Shown piece by piece: positions 36,901 through 49,988 of a DNA stretch of 64,000 bases. Made by a program: the position numbers and the translations under genes. A model generated the notes under the pieces. It searched no databases, had not been told where the DNA came from, and saw only the letters and a list, made by a program, of their open reading frames with translations. Source of the DNA: Auanema rhodensis (lineage: Eukaryota; Nematoda; Chromadorea; Rhabditida; Rhabditidae); contig OZ059898.1 of assembly GCA_964057225.1 (NCBI GenBank), forward strand, positions 11,036,001 to 11,100,000, in the 5' to 3' direction. Every line of letters begins with the position of its first letter. The stretch's first letter is position 1.

Positions 36901-39869
36901 ATTAACATGCCAACACTGTCTGTCAAGAAGGAACAACCACCTCTTATTTCACAACAAACTGCAGCTACTTCCTTTTCTTCAACGGATTTAGTTGCACGAT
37001 CAATAAAATCTTCTTCCGTGGTTTCTTCTTCTTCATCGGCTTTAAAAACACCACTTGGAAACGGAACACCGAGACCTTTGCCTCAAATTCAGTCTATTCC
37101 AAGACCTGGTAGTGAATCCAGAAGAAGTGAAAATCGTACTCCACCTACTATTAATTCAAATAGTTTTCTTAATACGGTAAATTCTTCTTCTTTTTCATTC
37201 ATTGTTCAAACGTTTAGATACCACCAGCGTCGTCTTCGTTGGCATATTCAAACCATGTTACTACTCCGATCGAAAACAGTACTATAGCAGGTTCTAAAAA
37301 GTCATCTATAGTGCCCCCACAAGGATTGAATAAACGCATTTTGGATGAATTGAACATGAAAATAAAGCCATCTAATGGTAATTTATTAAGAAAATCTTTT
37401 AGAAATTTCAAATGATTTCCTCGAATAAATATAATGCTTTTTACATCATTATAATTTTTGTTTTCTTTAAGGCTCTGTGAATACTCTAACACCAACTTTC
37501 GATCCTGCCCAAAACTTTGTCAGATTCACATCGACCGGCATAACGGTGTCCCCGTCTAAGGACCCATTCATTGTACGTCTTTATATATGCTTTTTTATCA
37601 CTATATCTTGATGCATTATCGTTTGATATGTTTGTGACTCACATCATTATCATTTAGGTTCCTCAGAGCAGTATTCAATTGTTGGAAAGAGAGCGTTATA
37701 ATAATATTTTGGAAAATAGAACTAAGCAGCAATTGCAGACAAATATCTCGATTACTGTTTGTGTTTAAAATATTCTTGTTAATTATTAATGTTGTTTCAG
37801 CCTCAAGCTAATTCCATTCCAACTCCGCGTCCTCATTCTACTACAGGTGTGCCAATCAACAGCTCAGTACGTCATTTCATAATGAGTTCGTTATCTTAAT
37901 ACAACACGTTTCAGCAGGTCCCTTGTCTTACGCCCACGCTATTGCCAATACCTTCTAAGCCTCCAACACCGACTTCAAACAAGTATGTTTCTGCTCGTTC
38001 ATGAAATGATCACTTTTGTTCTCTTATAGTCTTGCCCCTCATGCTCCTCCACATATTGGTAGATCAGAATCGCAGAATCGAAATAGTCATCTCCAAGCCT
38101 TTTCTGTGCGTAATACCGCGAATGTTCATGGATCTTCTGCTCCTAACCTTTCACAAACACTTCCTCTCAATTTCTCTTCGGTGCGAACTCATTCGGGTTC
38201 ATCGTCTGACACTATGTCTATCAAAGATATTAATAAGTCATCAGTAGTACGACCCCCTAGTAATATAGTTTCCCAGACTGTAGACACTACTACTCATTGT
38301 GCCCATGAAACCAAAAAACCAGGGAGCAGAATATCTGCAATACCTTTCATACCAGCTCATAATACAGTACCTGTTTCATTGCCGAATCCAACTCCAACAA
38401 AAATCCAAACTGCTGCTAATATTACTACTGTTAGTTCCGCTCCGGTGTCAACAGGAACATCGACATTGTCAACATCTGGAATTACCATGCGGCCAAATAA
38501 AGCACAATCTGCACATGCTGAAACAGTAGATGATCGTCGATCTCGCATTGATGAAGAAATAAGTAATTTACTTGGAGCTCCAAGTCCTTTACTGTTAGGT
38601 GACAAAGCTACTTCTAAAAATACGACCACAAACTCATCAACGAAGACAACTTTTTCAGAGGTTTGTTTAATAACATATTTTTATATAGACTTGCCCCTTG
38701 GAATTGCTTCCTTTGTTTTAGCTGAATATGCCTAAAGCAGCTTCGACATCTTCGCTACCAAGGCAGCCAACTCCTTTGTCAACATCTTCACCTTCGTCTT
38801 CTCAGCGGGTGAAACCTCAAACCGACCCTCTGCCTATTTCCCTCAACAACGTGTTGGAACCAACCCGTTTACCCATAAGTTCTAGCTCTACTCCAAATCC
38901 TCCGGTAGTAGATAAAACCGTCGAGGTAGGTCATTTTTTTTCTTTACCGAATCTGCTTCGAACCTTCGCATGCTGATTTCAGATTAATAGCATAATGAAC
39001 GCCTTTAACTATTCTTCCCAATATCCACCTTTTGTCCCCCAACTCTCTATGCCAGCTCAGGTGTGACATAACATAATTTTCCTATTTCTTTCTAGTGTTT
39101 CCTCGAAACTTTTGTTGAACTGATCTTTTTGAGTTTTATCTTAATAAGCGTTTTATTTTAGATTCCTTTGTTCGCATTGAATAACAGCCAGCGTCCAGCC
39201 CATCCCCCATATCCGAATATAATTAATCAATCTATGATAACTTCAAATATGATGAATCCAAACCCAATGAATTATGGTAAGTATATGCTGATCAAATGTA
39301 AATTTTTGTTTTTGTTTTCTACAGGCTGTCAACCTGCTCTTACTAATACACCTTACATTCCTATAAATAACACTCCAAGCTCTTCAATGTTCACCATAGG
39401 AAGTTCTGACGATATTTTGGATGCTCTCGATCCTTATCGAAGGGTAGCTTTTGTACGTATTAACCTTCACACGTTCTTTTGTTGTAGACTCCTGTTGCAA
39501 GCTCTTCTTCTGTGTCTTCGAATGATACTTCTAGAGAAGGCGATATAAGTAGAGCTAGTCAGATGGAAATCCTTTATAAAGAAGCTTCATTTGTAGAGTA
39601 TGTTTTATTTTTTGAAAGCATTTGAGTAATATTTCTTCCTTAGGCCTGCAAAGTGTGATGAAATGGTAAATCAATGTAGAGGTGATATTGCTTCAGCTCT
39701 GAAAGAGTTAAAAATGGAATTTTTGGTAGTGAATTTGATTATAGTAATCTCATAATTATTATTATTTAAGATGGAATGTGCAATTGCTGCTGATAAAGGT
39801 CGAGCTTTTTCTGCATTGGAACAATCTGGTTGGGATTTGAATAGAGCCGCAGAGCTACTTACCGGATAA
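33931..39869 (+). CDS. sid-3: ACK/TNK2-family non-receptor tyrosine kinase (SID-3-like)
   Basis: A complete 29-exon gene whose coding lengths sum to 4,128 bases (1,375 residues plus stop), in frame throughout. Exons: 33931-34086, 34331-34486, 34535-34675, 34722-34802, 35038-35145, 35189-35269, 35317-35411, 35458-35584, 35628-35771, 35823-35923, 35966-36192, 36236-36347, 36389-36471, 36517-36660, 36703-36852, 36896-37176, 37218-37377, 37472-37572, 37658-37756, 37801-37866, 37915-37982, 38030-38660, 38722-38925, 38983-39060, 39162-39276, 39325-39452, 39488-39597, 39644-39725, 39771-39869. Domains: SAM-like helical N-terminus (1-104); kinase (about 105-360) with [12 protein letters not shown] (Lys137), HRDLAARN (about 226) and DFG (about 247); SH3 (about 370-430) with [18 protein letters not shown] (about 473-510) with [19 protein letters not shown], almost the ACK CRIB; long Pro/Ser/Thr-rich tail; C-terminal UBA-like helices ([15 protein letters not shown]). 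Family knowledge: ACK kinases bind active Cdc42 and clathrin and act in endocytosis; C. elegans SID-3 promotes dsRNA import. An acceptor-like ttattacag ends 15 bp before the ATG, suggesting trans-splicing. The short upstream ATG at 33925 leads nowhere. Confidence 0.93.
36348..36388 (+). other. Predicted GC-AG intron in the kinase gene
   Basis: The frame holds across this junction only if exon 12 ends at 36347 and the intron starts gcaagt (a perfect GC-donor consensus) and ends tttttag at 36388. The alternative GT donor four bases downstream puts a stop codon in the next exon. The junction then reads VELGIPYIVG. All other introns in this gene can be modelled as GT-AG. Confidence 0.65.
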
Positions 39870-40898
39870 ATAAGTCATGTAATATTCTGAATTATATCAT
39901 ACCTCATTAGTTTTAGAAATGTATATACATAGCTATATTTTTAATCTTTTTACTGGGTTTTCTTTTATTTGCATTTTTTCTTTTTACCAAATGTGATAGC
40001 TCAAGTTGTATAGGTTCTAATGTGATACGGTCAGTCTTTAAATTGGCGCATTTCAAATACGGTTCACTTTTCAGAAAAAAAGATCTGAAATTCACTTATA
40101 CATATTTTCATTTTAAAAGCTTTAGACAGAATAGTCGTTTTTTTGATCATTTTGTACTTGAAGTGCCCTCAGTCTTTGAGCATTTATTTAACCATGTGGT
40201 AATCAGTTAACTCTAATCTTTGCCATGTTGTACATAGATGAATAATATTTATAAAATAGTTCAATTCACTTATTAGCATTCGAATATATATAACGATATA
40301 TACAGGGAAATCGTATTAAAAGTTCCTGCATATGAATATGCAGTGATTATTGCCAGAGAGACACACAGAGAAGGAAAGGTTGTAATTGAAAACGAAAACA
40401 TACAATTTACCGTAATTTTCAATTGTGGTTTTCAATACAACAGAGGGGCCAAAAGAAACAGTTCGATAATATATATAAGAGGTAAGTGATGTATGTTTGG
40501 GTTGTATCGTAAAAGCTATGGTGTGGAAAGGCAAATGAGCAAATATGTTGTAAAATTCAGATGTGTTATATAGATTAACACAAAGGTGAAAGTGATTTTT
40601 GACTTTCAAATAGTAAGACAGATGTTGGATATTAGTCTCTTTTTTTTCAGGAGATTCTGGCCTTAGCAGAATAAGAAATAAGAACAACTAACTTGTAGTA
40701 TCCAGCAATACTGCATTTCAATTTATAAATCTGGACCGGAAAATAAAACTAACTGATGATATGTGGGTATTTAAGTCTGGTAAACTTGGGATGAATTACT
40801 TAAAAATTATTTTCAAGAATTAGAAATAAATTTGAAACGTCTCCGAAAAAGTTTACGAACTTTCCTAGTATTTTGAAAATTCTGGAAGTACTCTCTGT
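39870..40898. other. Convergent 3' region between the kinase and a minus-strand gene
   Basis: About 1 kb of AT-rich sequence containing the 3' UTRs of two converging genes. The open frames at 40022-40210 (plus) and 40316-40687 (minus) overlap 3' UTR positions and have no splice or family support. Confidence 0.5.
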
Positions 40899-42137
40899 TT
40901 ACTGATAGCGCTTGATGAAACGGCCATCAACTTTTGGTGGATTTTTCGTTTTACGGAGGTGAATTGGCACGTAATCCTCTGGATAATCGGGAGGTAATTC
41001 CACTATAGATGGTGGCTGAGGAGAGACGGAATAGTTTGACATCTGAAAATATCTCATTTGAATATTTAAAAAAAATTTGCTCAGTCATTATTATTAACAC
41101 CAATTTATTAATACTTGTAGATGATATTGACTTCCCCTTTTTGGCACAAATTAAAACAATAAATAATCATTTCATAGCATCAATTTTTGGTTTTATCACA
41201 TAAGAAAATTTTACAAATAGAAGACACATTTTGCTACTAACCCAGAAAAGCAAACATTTTTTGTCAAAATATTTATAGAGTGGTTCTGGTTATCTATAAG
41301 CTTGCACGAAAGAGTAAAACTATTAAAACTTTCTACTTGACAATAGCACTTCAAGAAAATGGTCAAAAACTTAATATTCTCCATCTCGCTCACGGAATCT
41401 TTACATTTAGAACTTGAAAGAGTCTGGGAAAGAATTTGTGTTTTACTTACATTTGCCTATTTATAAGTGATGTTAATATGGTTATCTATAAGCTTTAATA
41501 AAAAAAAGTGTGTTACCTGACTACTACTGGAGTCATCGTTATCACTTTGCCCATAATCTTGTCTTCTCTGAGATGGAGGAGAAAGAGTTCCATCAGAATC
41601 TTCCTCCTTTATTACAGTCTCTGGCCTGAAAATTTTCAAATTGTTTGCCAATTACAATAAAAATAAAGATTTTATGGTCAAAGTTTTAGTTATCTGATAC
41701 CTTTGGAAAAGAGCGGTGCTTAAAGCTGGTCTACGAGGGCCCTGTGGTTTAACTTGAAGTCCATATTGAGCACCGTTTGCACGGATGGTCTGAAAATAGA
41801 AAGTAATTGAGATAAACTAAAAATTATAGATCATTTTTTATAAACAAAAGGTGAAAAAACTGTTAAGCTCATGTATCAAATATGTTGATAGTTATCGCTG
41901 AACACACAGATAACACATCATTCTTTTGTTAATTTTCGGGTTATACAAGTACCATAAACTTTTTTCACTGTTCAATTTTCACAAAAAACTTTAACGATAT
42001 GTTAAGAGTGTAGAGCATACTCTATAAAATCCCATTTTTCCACGAGTAGCAACGAACTGCATTCCTTGAAACTCTGGTCTAGGGATCTCCATCCTACCCA
42101 TTTGGCAGATACTGTCTCGGAGAGCGGCAGTCATATC
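40899..42137 (-). CDS. Unrecognised gene, C-terminal four exons (N-terminus unresolved)
   Basis: Exons in transcript order: 42021-42137, 41701-41789, 41517-41625, 40899-41042 (stop TAA at 40899-40901). Lengths and phases (0, 2, 0) agree, giving about 152 residues. The readable product starts DMTAALRDSICQMGRMEIPR and continues PEFQGMQFVATRGKMGFYR. It then passes through basic/proline stretches (KPQGPRRPALS), an acidic serine-rich part (VIKEEDSDGTLSPPSQRRQD, then NDDSSSSQ) and a proline-rich end (ELPPDYPEDYVPIHLRK), finishing DGRFIKRYQ. I recognise no family. The composition (acidic Ser clusters, SPP motifs) suggests a disordered regulatory or nuclear protein. FVATRGK fits the loose F-x-(G/A)-x-R-G-K form of invertebrate tachykinin-type peptides, but it is single and no signal peptide was found. 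A possible upstream exon at 44016-44115 is listed separately. Confidence 0.6.
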
Positions 42138-44015
42138 CTGTAATAGTTATAAACTATAAAATGACTAAATAAAGTGTACAAGAAATGAATGAAATAAAAT
42201 AATTCTGAAAGAATAAATGAAAAAAATCTCAATTAATTCTAATTTCTCAAATATTGAATGAAGTTGTGAAGAAAAGAAGCGAAAAAAGAAGCAAGGATAC
42301 AAAGAAAAACGATTGCAAGTAGGAAATGACTTTCGATGCAATTTTATCACAGCTTATCAGCTATCCACGGTGGAACATGGTTTGAAAACGGTTAACGGTT
42401 TAATGCTACCTTAGAGCCCGAGTCTATTTGTCTGATTGAACATAACATCCTTTTCAAACTATGCTTTTTCCTTGAAATAGATTCTTAAAATTGAAAAACG
42501 AACAATCTTTGTGAACATAATAATGTTATTTTCTGATAAATTGATTCTTAGAATAGACAAATATATCAATTGTAAAATGCTGATACGAATACTGTCCGAG
42601 TCCAAGAACATAAATTAATCGAGAAAATAAGAATATGACAAACTAATCTCTCATAAAACCGAAATTATCATTATGAATGATGTGCACCACAGATTATCTT
42701 CCAATTTAAATAAAAATTTAAAACTATAAGTACTTTTATGTGAGAATGGTCTTTCGCATTTTATTATAGAAGATAAAACAACAAGGCTTATGAAAATGTT
42801 TTATAACGAAACAATTATAATTCTTTTTTTATTTTCAATTATCAAAACAAATGTTATATCGAAGAATATTTGATACAGCATAGGTTGTGAGGAAAATCAG
42901 AAAGATAGAACATGAGGAAAGGGATGGTATGCCTCGTTGGCAACACAAAAGCGAGAATTCTATTAGCCCATCAAGGAATTTGACAGGTTTAGCCTTTGAA
43001 TTGCTTCACATGGTGAGTGGAGGAGAGAAATCAGGCTGAAATCTGGCAAGAAAGACCTATGAAAACCGTCACATTTTGACTAATTGCTTAGCATATTTTA
43101 GGAAACTTTCTGCGATGGAAGAAAAAAATAGAGATTACTTGAATTACTGCTCTTCTCATAATGAAGAAACACTAATCAAAGAAAACTCTTTTAAGTTGGA
43201 GTTCATTGAGTACAAGTTGGTAAAAAAACATCCAATAAAGAACTAAAGTCTCAGAAATGCAATAGATTTACATAACAATGAAGTTGAATAAGCGCTATTG
43301 GTAAAGGAACTACCTTTCATAGAACTGTCCTATACAGAACTGGTCAATAGAATAAATGGATCTGTAAATCTCCAAATAGGTTGACCCTCCAAATGACTTT
43401 TGTGAAGTATTTGTTTATTGATTAAGCCTATTTGAAAACAAAAATAAGTATAAATGAAATGAAATGTAAGTTTTTATGTCTTCAAAACAAATTCGAAACT
43501 GATCAGGATTTTGAAGAAAGTTCCTGTTTTTTCAAGCAAAAAAAATATATATAGCTTAGTCCAAGTATTTCAATCAGTTACAAAAGATGTGGAATGAACA
43601 AAAGACAATTCGATGAGTGGAATAAAAAAATAAATCTGAAGTGACTTTAACTAATTCAAATAAAAAGAAAAGAGAACACGTTAGATAGAAGTTATTATAT
43701 TTTTTTATTTCATGAGGATTGATGATTCAAACTGATACGTCATAGTTGATCCTTCATATTTCAAGCAAAAAAAAAAGGAAAAAACTGAATTCTTGATGAT
43801 GTGTTCAGATTTGGGGTGAATGAGTAAAAATAGACAGTTGGAAAATTGGTTGAGTTGAAGATTCTAGAATCGAATGAGACTCCAACGGAAAAGGTAGCAA
43901 TTCACATAAGGCGACTAGTTCTCATATAGTTCACGTTTCTGCTCTCTCTTTCTTTCTTTCATTCATCAAATATGCTTTCGTTTTCTTTTTTCTTCTTTCG
44001 AATCTCGGCTTCTAC

Positions 44016-44115
44016 CTGTTGTCTGAGTAGTAGCTGTCTTCCGTTAAAGGAAAAAGCGAATAGAACTTTTTGCTGATCAATCTGACTAGTTCCGTTACAG
44101 ACGTTGTTCCAGATA
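44016..44115 (-). CDS. Possible upstream exon of the unrecognised minus-strand gene
   Basis: On the minus strand, acceptor cctaaag is followed by an open frame (IWNNVCNGTSQIDQQKVLFA, then FSFNGRQLLLRQQ) ending at donor CAG|gtagaa in phase 0. That is the phase required by the next exon at 42021-42137, and the two alternative frames of that exon contain early stops. A second frame through the same interval (SGTTSVTELVRLISKKFY...) is also open but leaves in phase 2, which would not continue. No start codon is present, so more exons would be needed further upstream. Confidence 0.3.
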
Positions 44116-47100
44116 CTTTAGGATTGGCATTTAGCAATACGAGGGCAGAATATTTATTAAGAAGAAGTATTTGTATAAACTTTCATATTTCATGTTTTAA
44201 AGAACAATGAAAGTTGTTTCAATTACCTCTATTCACTCCTAAAATACAAAAAAGAGAACATAATTGCACTTAGGGAACAGTATGAAAGCTTATCAAATTT
44301 AAATAATTATTTTATTAAAATTCTTTATAATTTATAGATAGAATCAAGCATAAAACATATTGTAAACTTTAAAGTTCGAATTTAAGCTTTAAAAAAAATT
44401 ACATTTGAGACAGTTTCTAAGCGCTACGATCAAACGAATGTTTGCTTCCGAAAAAAAAAGCTGTGTAAAAGCTAGAAAAAACAAGAAGTGTTCAAGAAAA
44501 AAAATTAGAGATTAAATTATGGAATCGACAAGGAAGATTGTGGTGTTTCATCTTTTCATGAAGCAGAAGAATTTGTTGTTTTTCACGCATAACACCGGGG
44601 TTGTGAAGAGAGAGGCAATCTGTTAACAGTAAATGGCACATCGTTATACAAACCGGAATTCGTTCAGATAGATTGGATGATGCTGATACCTTGTTCAAGA
44701 TTTGTGGAAGACGTCTAGCCTCTTAGATTACGATAAAAAATTGAAAAAACGGAGTTTATTATTGGGCAATCATGTTGTGATTCAAAGAAAAGCCGAACTG
44801 AAAACTGGTGATGTGTGCATGTCTGTTGACTGAAGGAAGTCCATTTGAGTTTATTTGCTCGAATATGGAAACAACTTGACGTCACGATGGTTGCCGACAG
44901 CACAGCCTATGGCATTATGCTGCGTACGGTAAAGTTTGCGTCGTTTGCTCGGATTCAAACCATGAACGAGAAATTTGCTGATTTTTAGCTTGTGTCTCCA
45001 GAGCATGAGCAAGATGTTAACAATTGTATTGGGAAAAGACTAAGCATTTTTTGAAGAAAAGTGCAAAGAAAATGAAAAATAATGAAATCGCCAAACTTCG
45101 AATACGAAGAAAAAAAGTAATGTCATAACAGAAATAATGAATCCTAGTTTAAAAATAACCACAAAAGGATTTCGAGAGATAGAAAGCCTCAGCTTTTGCA
45201 CATCACAAGATGTCCACATTCGTTTAAGTAAATAGAACAAAGTGCCAAAAATTCTGAAAAAGCAGCTGTGAGAAGAGCAAGTCTTTCGAATATTTCAGAA
45301 ACCGAGAATACTAAAAAAGTTCATGCGGAATCTTCAAAGATTTGGCTTATTTCAAGCTTTAGCATGACGCAACAAATGGTATACGAACAGAATAGGTTGA
45401 ATATTTAAAGAGATTAGTTTCTTAATTAGAAACCAATCATTCAATACAGTTTAGTGTTTGAAAATGAATTGAAACAGTTTCAGATGTTGTTCTACCTTAT
45501 ATCAATAAAACAGGAACAGGGAAAGTAAAAACTGTTTCCTTATAAACAGAGTTGTTAAATGGTTGTAAATGGTAAAGAAACACATGTTTCTTTAAGGAAC
45601 CCTATTGAAAATGAATTTATAGCTTCAATTAGACAACTTTCCGATTAAAAAAGAAGAATGTTTCTTAAGAACCGCGCCTTATCCACTCTAGTATTTTCGT
45701 GAAAATATGTCAGCCGAGGTAAAAGATAAATTGAAATTAAAAAAAAAAGACAAGGAACATAATTTTGCAGACATCAGACTAATCCATATGTTTGCTAATT
45801 TGGATCGCCTCTACTTGCATTGACATAGGCAATTGACCATCCAATTGACGAACGGTCCATAATTAGCTGTGTCCGGAAGAGAAATGGTGACACGACAGTC
45901 TATCTAACGATAGTATAAAGAAAATAAGGAAAGTTTGTAGTTTAAAGATGACCTAAGGGCGGAGACACTAGAGAAATTACTTTAATTAAGTATATGACGG
46001 AATAGTTTATTTGAAAATTTCTCTTCGAATTCTCAGAAAACTAAGAAAAACAATGAATTAATTTTTGGCAATTTCAGAAGATTTAATGACTGAAACCTAT
46101 GTTTTTCTTCCATTTTAATAAGAAAATGATATGTAGAGGCTTGATTTAAGAAGTATTCGAGTGGTAATAGCAACGTGTTTTTCTGAATAATTTGTATCTA
46201 AAAGTGAATTCGAGGAAATAGCCCGAACTGTACTCGTAGTAGTGAACAAATCATCAAAACGAAAACGGAATATGTTGATTGAACAAGAGTTACGACTGAT
46301 GAAATTCAGTGCTCACGCATGAATCTGAAAGGTCGAAGGGAGATAAGAGACGGGAGAGAAAGAAAGGTACTCTAAGATGTTGAGACATGAGAGATGGAGA
46401 AAAGAAGAGAGAGAATGGGTTATGTGAGAGGAAACAAATGTTCATCTTCTTACAACTTGCTTATAGCTTATATTGAAAACAAATATAAGAAAGACCAAAC
46501 ACAGTTGATCATAAGTTAAACCGATTCGGAACTTTAGCTGGAGTTGAAATTCTCTGACTAATAGAGAAAAAAGAATAGTTCTCTGAAGTGAACAGGATAT
46601 TCTATGAAACTATGTTTTTATGGTGAACTCTCTGGTATGAATAGCTCTTCCTCTTTAAGAATAAGCTTAAAACCAATGTCTGATCCACATTTAAGGTCTA
46701 TTACCATATTATTATCGTTCGTCCACTTAGTAATAATGTAAAGTATCGTTTAGCAATTAATCCATAAGATAGATTCCAGATTATACTGAATGAGGAATAC
46801 TTTCATAAATATAGTCAAAATATCGACACTCAAAAAATTGCCAATTAGTTCGCTTCAGAAAGTTGCGTGACGGATTGCCTGGTTATGCAGTTTAACAAAA
46901 AGATTTCAGAAGATTTTCCATGAAGATTGTAAAAAGAAATACAGAAAGGTGTATTAAAAGAATTTTGAATGATATGAAAACGTATATACCATGAATCTAG
47001 CTTTTCCTATTCCGAATGAGGAAAACGAAAAGCCAATAAAGAACTTTTTTTCGGGAAAAAAACAAAGGCCGATTTTATCGAATCATCTCAAGTTTGTGGG

Positions 47101-47352
47101 TTCTGGTGGTGGTTGCGGTGCTCAGTATCCCCATTTATCTCTTCAGATTTCAGAAATAGCTGTCTCGCACTGTCGTTCAAAATCTCTCTTTGTTTTTTCT
47201 AAGAAGAGGAGAGCTAAGGAAAAATAACAGAGAATTAGATGTCCTCCGGTATGATATGCAAATATTTCATTTGTCGTTGGTGTGTCTTTAGATCTTGCTG
47301 TGACTGGGAAAGGGAAAGGGAAAACGGAAAGAGCGAAATGCACACTTACAGT

Positions 47353-47366
47353 GGAGTATATAAGAG
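47353..47366 (+). promoter_or_regulatory. TATA-box-like sequence GGAGTATATAAGAG
   Basis: The same 14-mer as at 2527-2540. It lies in a zone of relatively high GC (47.06-47.45 kb), and the sequence after it (GACAGAGCTGAGACAG...) is less AT-rich than average, as a transcription start region might be. No downstream coding exon was identified within 5 kb on this strand. Confidence 0.3.
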
Positions 47367-49639
47367 AGACAGAGCTGAGACAGAATAATCCGGACAGTGC
47401 TCAAACAAACATAGCCAAGGCTAGGCTCCGAAAAATCTCTAAGAATCGTTCAGACACAAGCTTTACAAGATTTTAACACAGGAAGAGATCAAAAACTGTG
47501 ATCAACAAGCTCTCAAACATTTGAAAAGGAATCGCCAAGGAAATTACAAAAGTGTTTAGAATCAGAATTGTAGACGTTATGCCTGAAGTAATGCGATTGG
47601 AAAAATGTGATGAAGATAAGAAACTAATAAAAACGAGAGAAAACATAGCTTTATTCTTCATTATCAATAATTTTAGAAGCTATACAAGATGCAAAACTTT
47701 AAAATGAAGAATTTGATTGTTAGATCAAACCGAATATATACATAGTAGCTATCGATTTAATTAAAAATATTGCAATTTTACAGGAAAATTAACTGATAAA
47801 ATAGATAAACTGTTTCTCAAATAGGCAATAAAACTATAATTGAAGAACTTTTTTTCAAATATCAAAGCAAATAAAAGAACCTGTGAAGAGGGTAAGCAAA
47901 CGAGAGTGTGATTTCAGAATCTGAATTTATTTCTGAGGTAAGAAGGTCAAGAAGAATATTTTTTGTGTCAAGAAACTATAGTTCAGGATCATTGTAATCT
48001 TAAATTTCTTCATTGAAGCTTGAAGCATTATTGTTCTCGTATTGTTTTATGTATAAAAATACAAATTACAGCCTTTGGATCATATGGAAAAGTTCTTAAA
48101 AGTTCTTGTTCATCGTTATGTAATATAATAAGGAACTGCTTACATCATACGCAATATTCTCAAATATGAAGAAGAACAAGAAAGAAGGTCTCATGTAGTT
48201 AAGTGGAATTTGGCCAAGAAGCATATCTAGACAAGAACAAGATTCTTGAAGATCTTACACATAGATGCTTTTAAGTTTCCTGAGAATCATTAAGAAAACA
48301 ATTAGAAGAACAAATTATTTGTTTGAGAATTTTACAGATTTTTTATATTTATAAACATTAAAAAGACTATTTGTAATAAAATAGAAATATTAGTAAGTTT
48401 TTGAAAATGGCTAGTTCAGTGATCGTTGAACTATTTCTGATACAGACGCATCAACTACCATGACAGAGGACAATCTCAACAATTCCATCTAATCACAGTT
48501 GGAGATTCGATGACAAAATCGTTTGTGACATACAAAATTCATAATAGAAGGTTGGCTTAAGAAAGAAAAAAAAAGATTTAAATGAGGACGAAAAGAATAT
48601 ATTGGCTTAGTAAAAGACTGGATATATGTATTAGGACAGTTTATAAAGAAACAAAATTGATTGCTTTATGGCAGTTGGAAGGAAATCAAGCAAAAAACGA
48701 TACAGTAAAACGAAGTCAAATTATACGCATATTCAGAGGCAGTGAGTATGACGAAAAAACTAATGAAAATTTGGATATCTAGTCAGAATTCTATATATAT
48801 ATATATATACATAGATTGTTCATTAGAATTCCAATTACTACATAAAGTTGTGAGTTGATTATCATTGTTGAAAGAGCATTACTGTCATCATTATGATGAC
48901 TAGGTGACAGATATAAAAATTAACTAGCAAGGAACAGAAAGAAGTCGTGGGATAAATCAAAGTATGAGGACGGTCAGGGACGGAAGCTAATTAGGCTGTC
49001 CAATGATTTATAAGATGGTTCAGTAGTATGCTAGTTGAGTACTTTCTAGAGGTGAAAAAACATCTTCAAGGTCTCAACATGTGTAGAGGAATAGAATGCC
49101 GATGTTAGAAATGTAAGAACACAATAATATGAGAAGAGAAACGAATGGAATGGGTGATAGATGGGTTTCAGGAACATCTATTTCTATTGTACTCTATAAG
49201 GCATGTTGCGAAGAGCATTCAGAAGTTTATTTCTGTAGATGAATTTCATTATAAGAATATTTGAAGTAATCGTTTGAATACATAAATGATTGCAATGAGA
49301 ATAAAAGTTAACGATGTGTGAAGTGATGACAGGTTTTCATCATGTAATCATTCATACTTTTGCGATTCTCGAACAGAAAAACTGATAAACGAAAACTGAA
49401 TGTTTGATTAGGGTCAAATTTAAATCACAAAAGCTTTGTGAAATTACCTTTAAGGATTGAAACTATCTAATTATGATGTTAATTTTCTGGATGTAAAGTT
49501 TCTGAGTTAGTACTAAAATTGCCCTTATGTTTCAAAACATTGAAAAATATAGATCTGGAGGTAAAGATAAATGAGACTGAAATAAGACATAATAATATAA
49601 TAATAAAAAAGAAAAGGGTTAAGGTAGAAAAAGATAGAA

Positions 49640-49683
49640 AAAGAGAGAGAGAGAAAGAGAGAGAGATAGATAGATAGAGAGAT

Positions 49684-49724
<41 letters not shown>
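49640..49724. repeat. (GA)n/(GATA)n microsatellite
   Basis: Interspersed GAGA and GATA units over about 85 bp. Similar polypurine composition occurs at 4.08 kb. Confidence 0.95.
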
Positions 49725-49725
<1 letters not shown>

Positions 49726-49936
49726 ATATTACCCTAGGCGAATATGAAGACAGTTCATCAAGTGTGTGCTAACAGCTTCACGCTCTCTTGGTCATCATCT
49801 ATTCATGGCTACACTATTGAATTGTGAAGAGGCTTTCGGCTTTTTGCTTTGAGCATCCGTTTCCCTCAAGACCATGCTTACTTTTGAACAGTATGGAACG
49901 ATATCAAGATGAGCGAAGAAGCAGAAAAGCAGCCAT

Positions 49937-49941
<5 letters not shown>

Positions 49942-49988
<47 letters not shown>
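49942..49988. repeat. (TA)n microsatellite
   Basis: About 23 AT dinucleotides with one phase slip near 49981, followed by a short flank. Confidence 0.95.
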
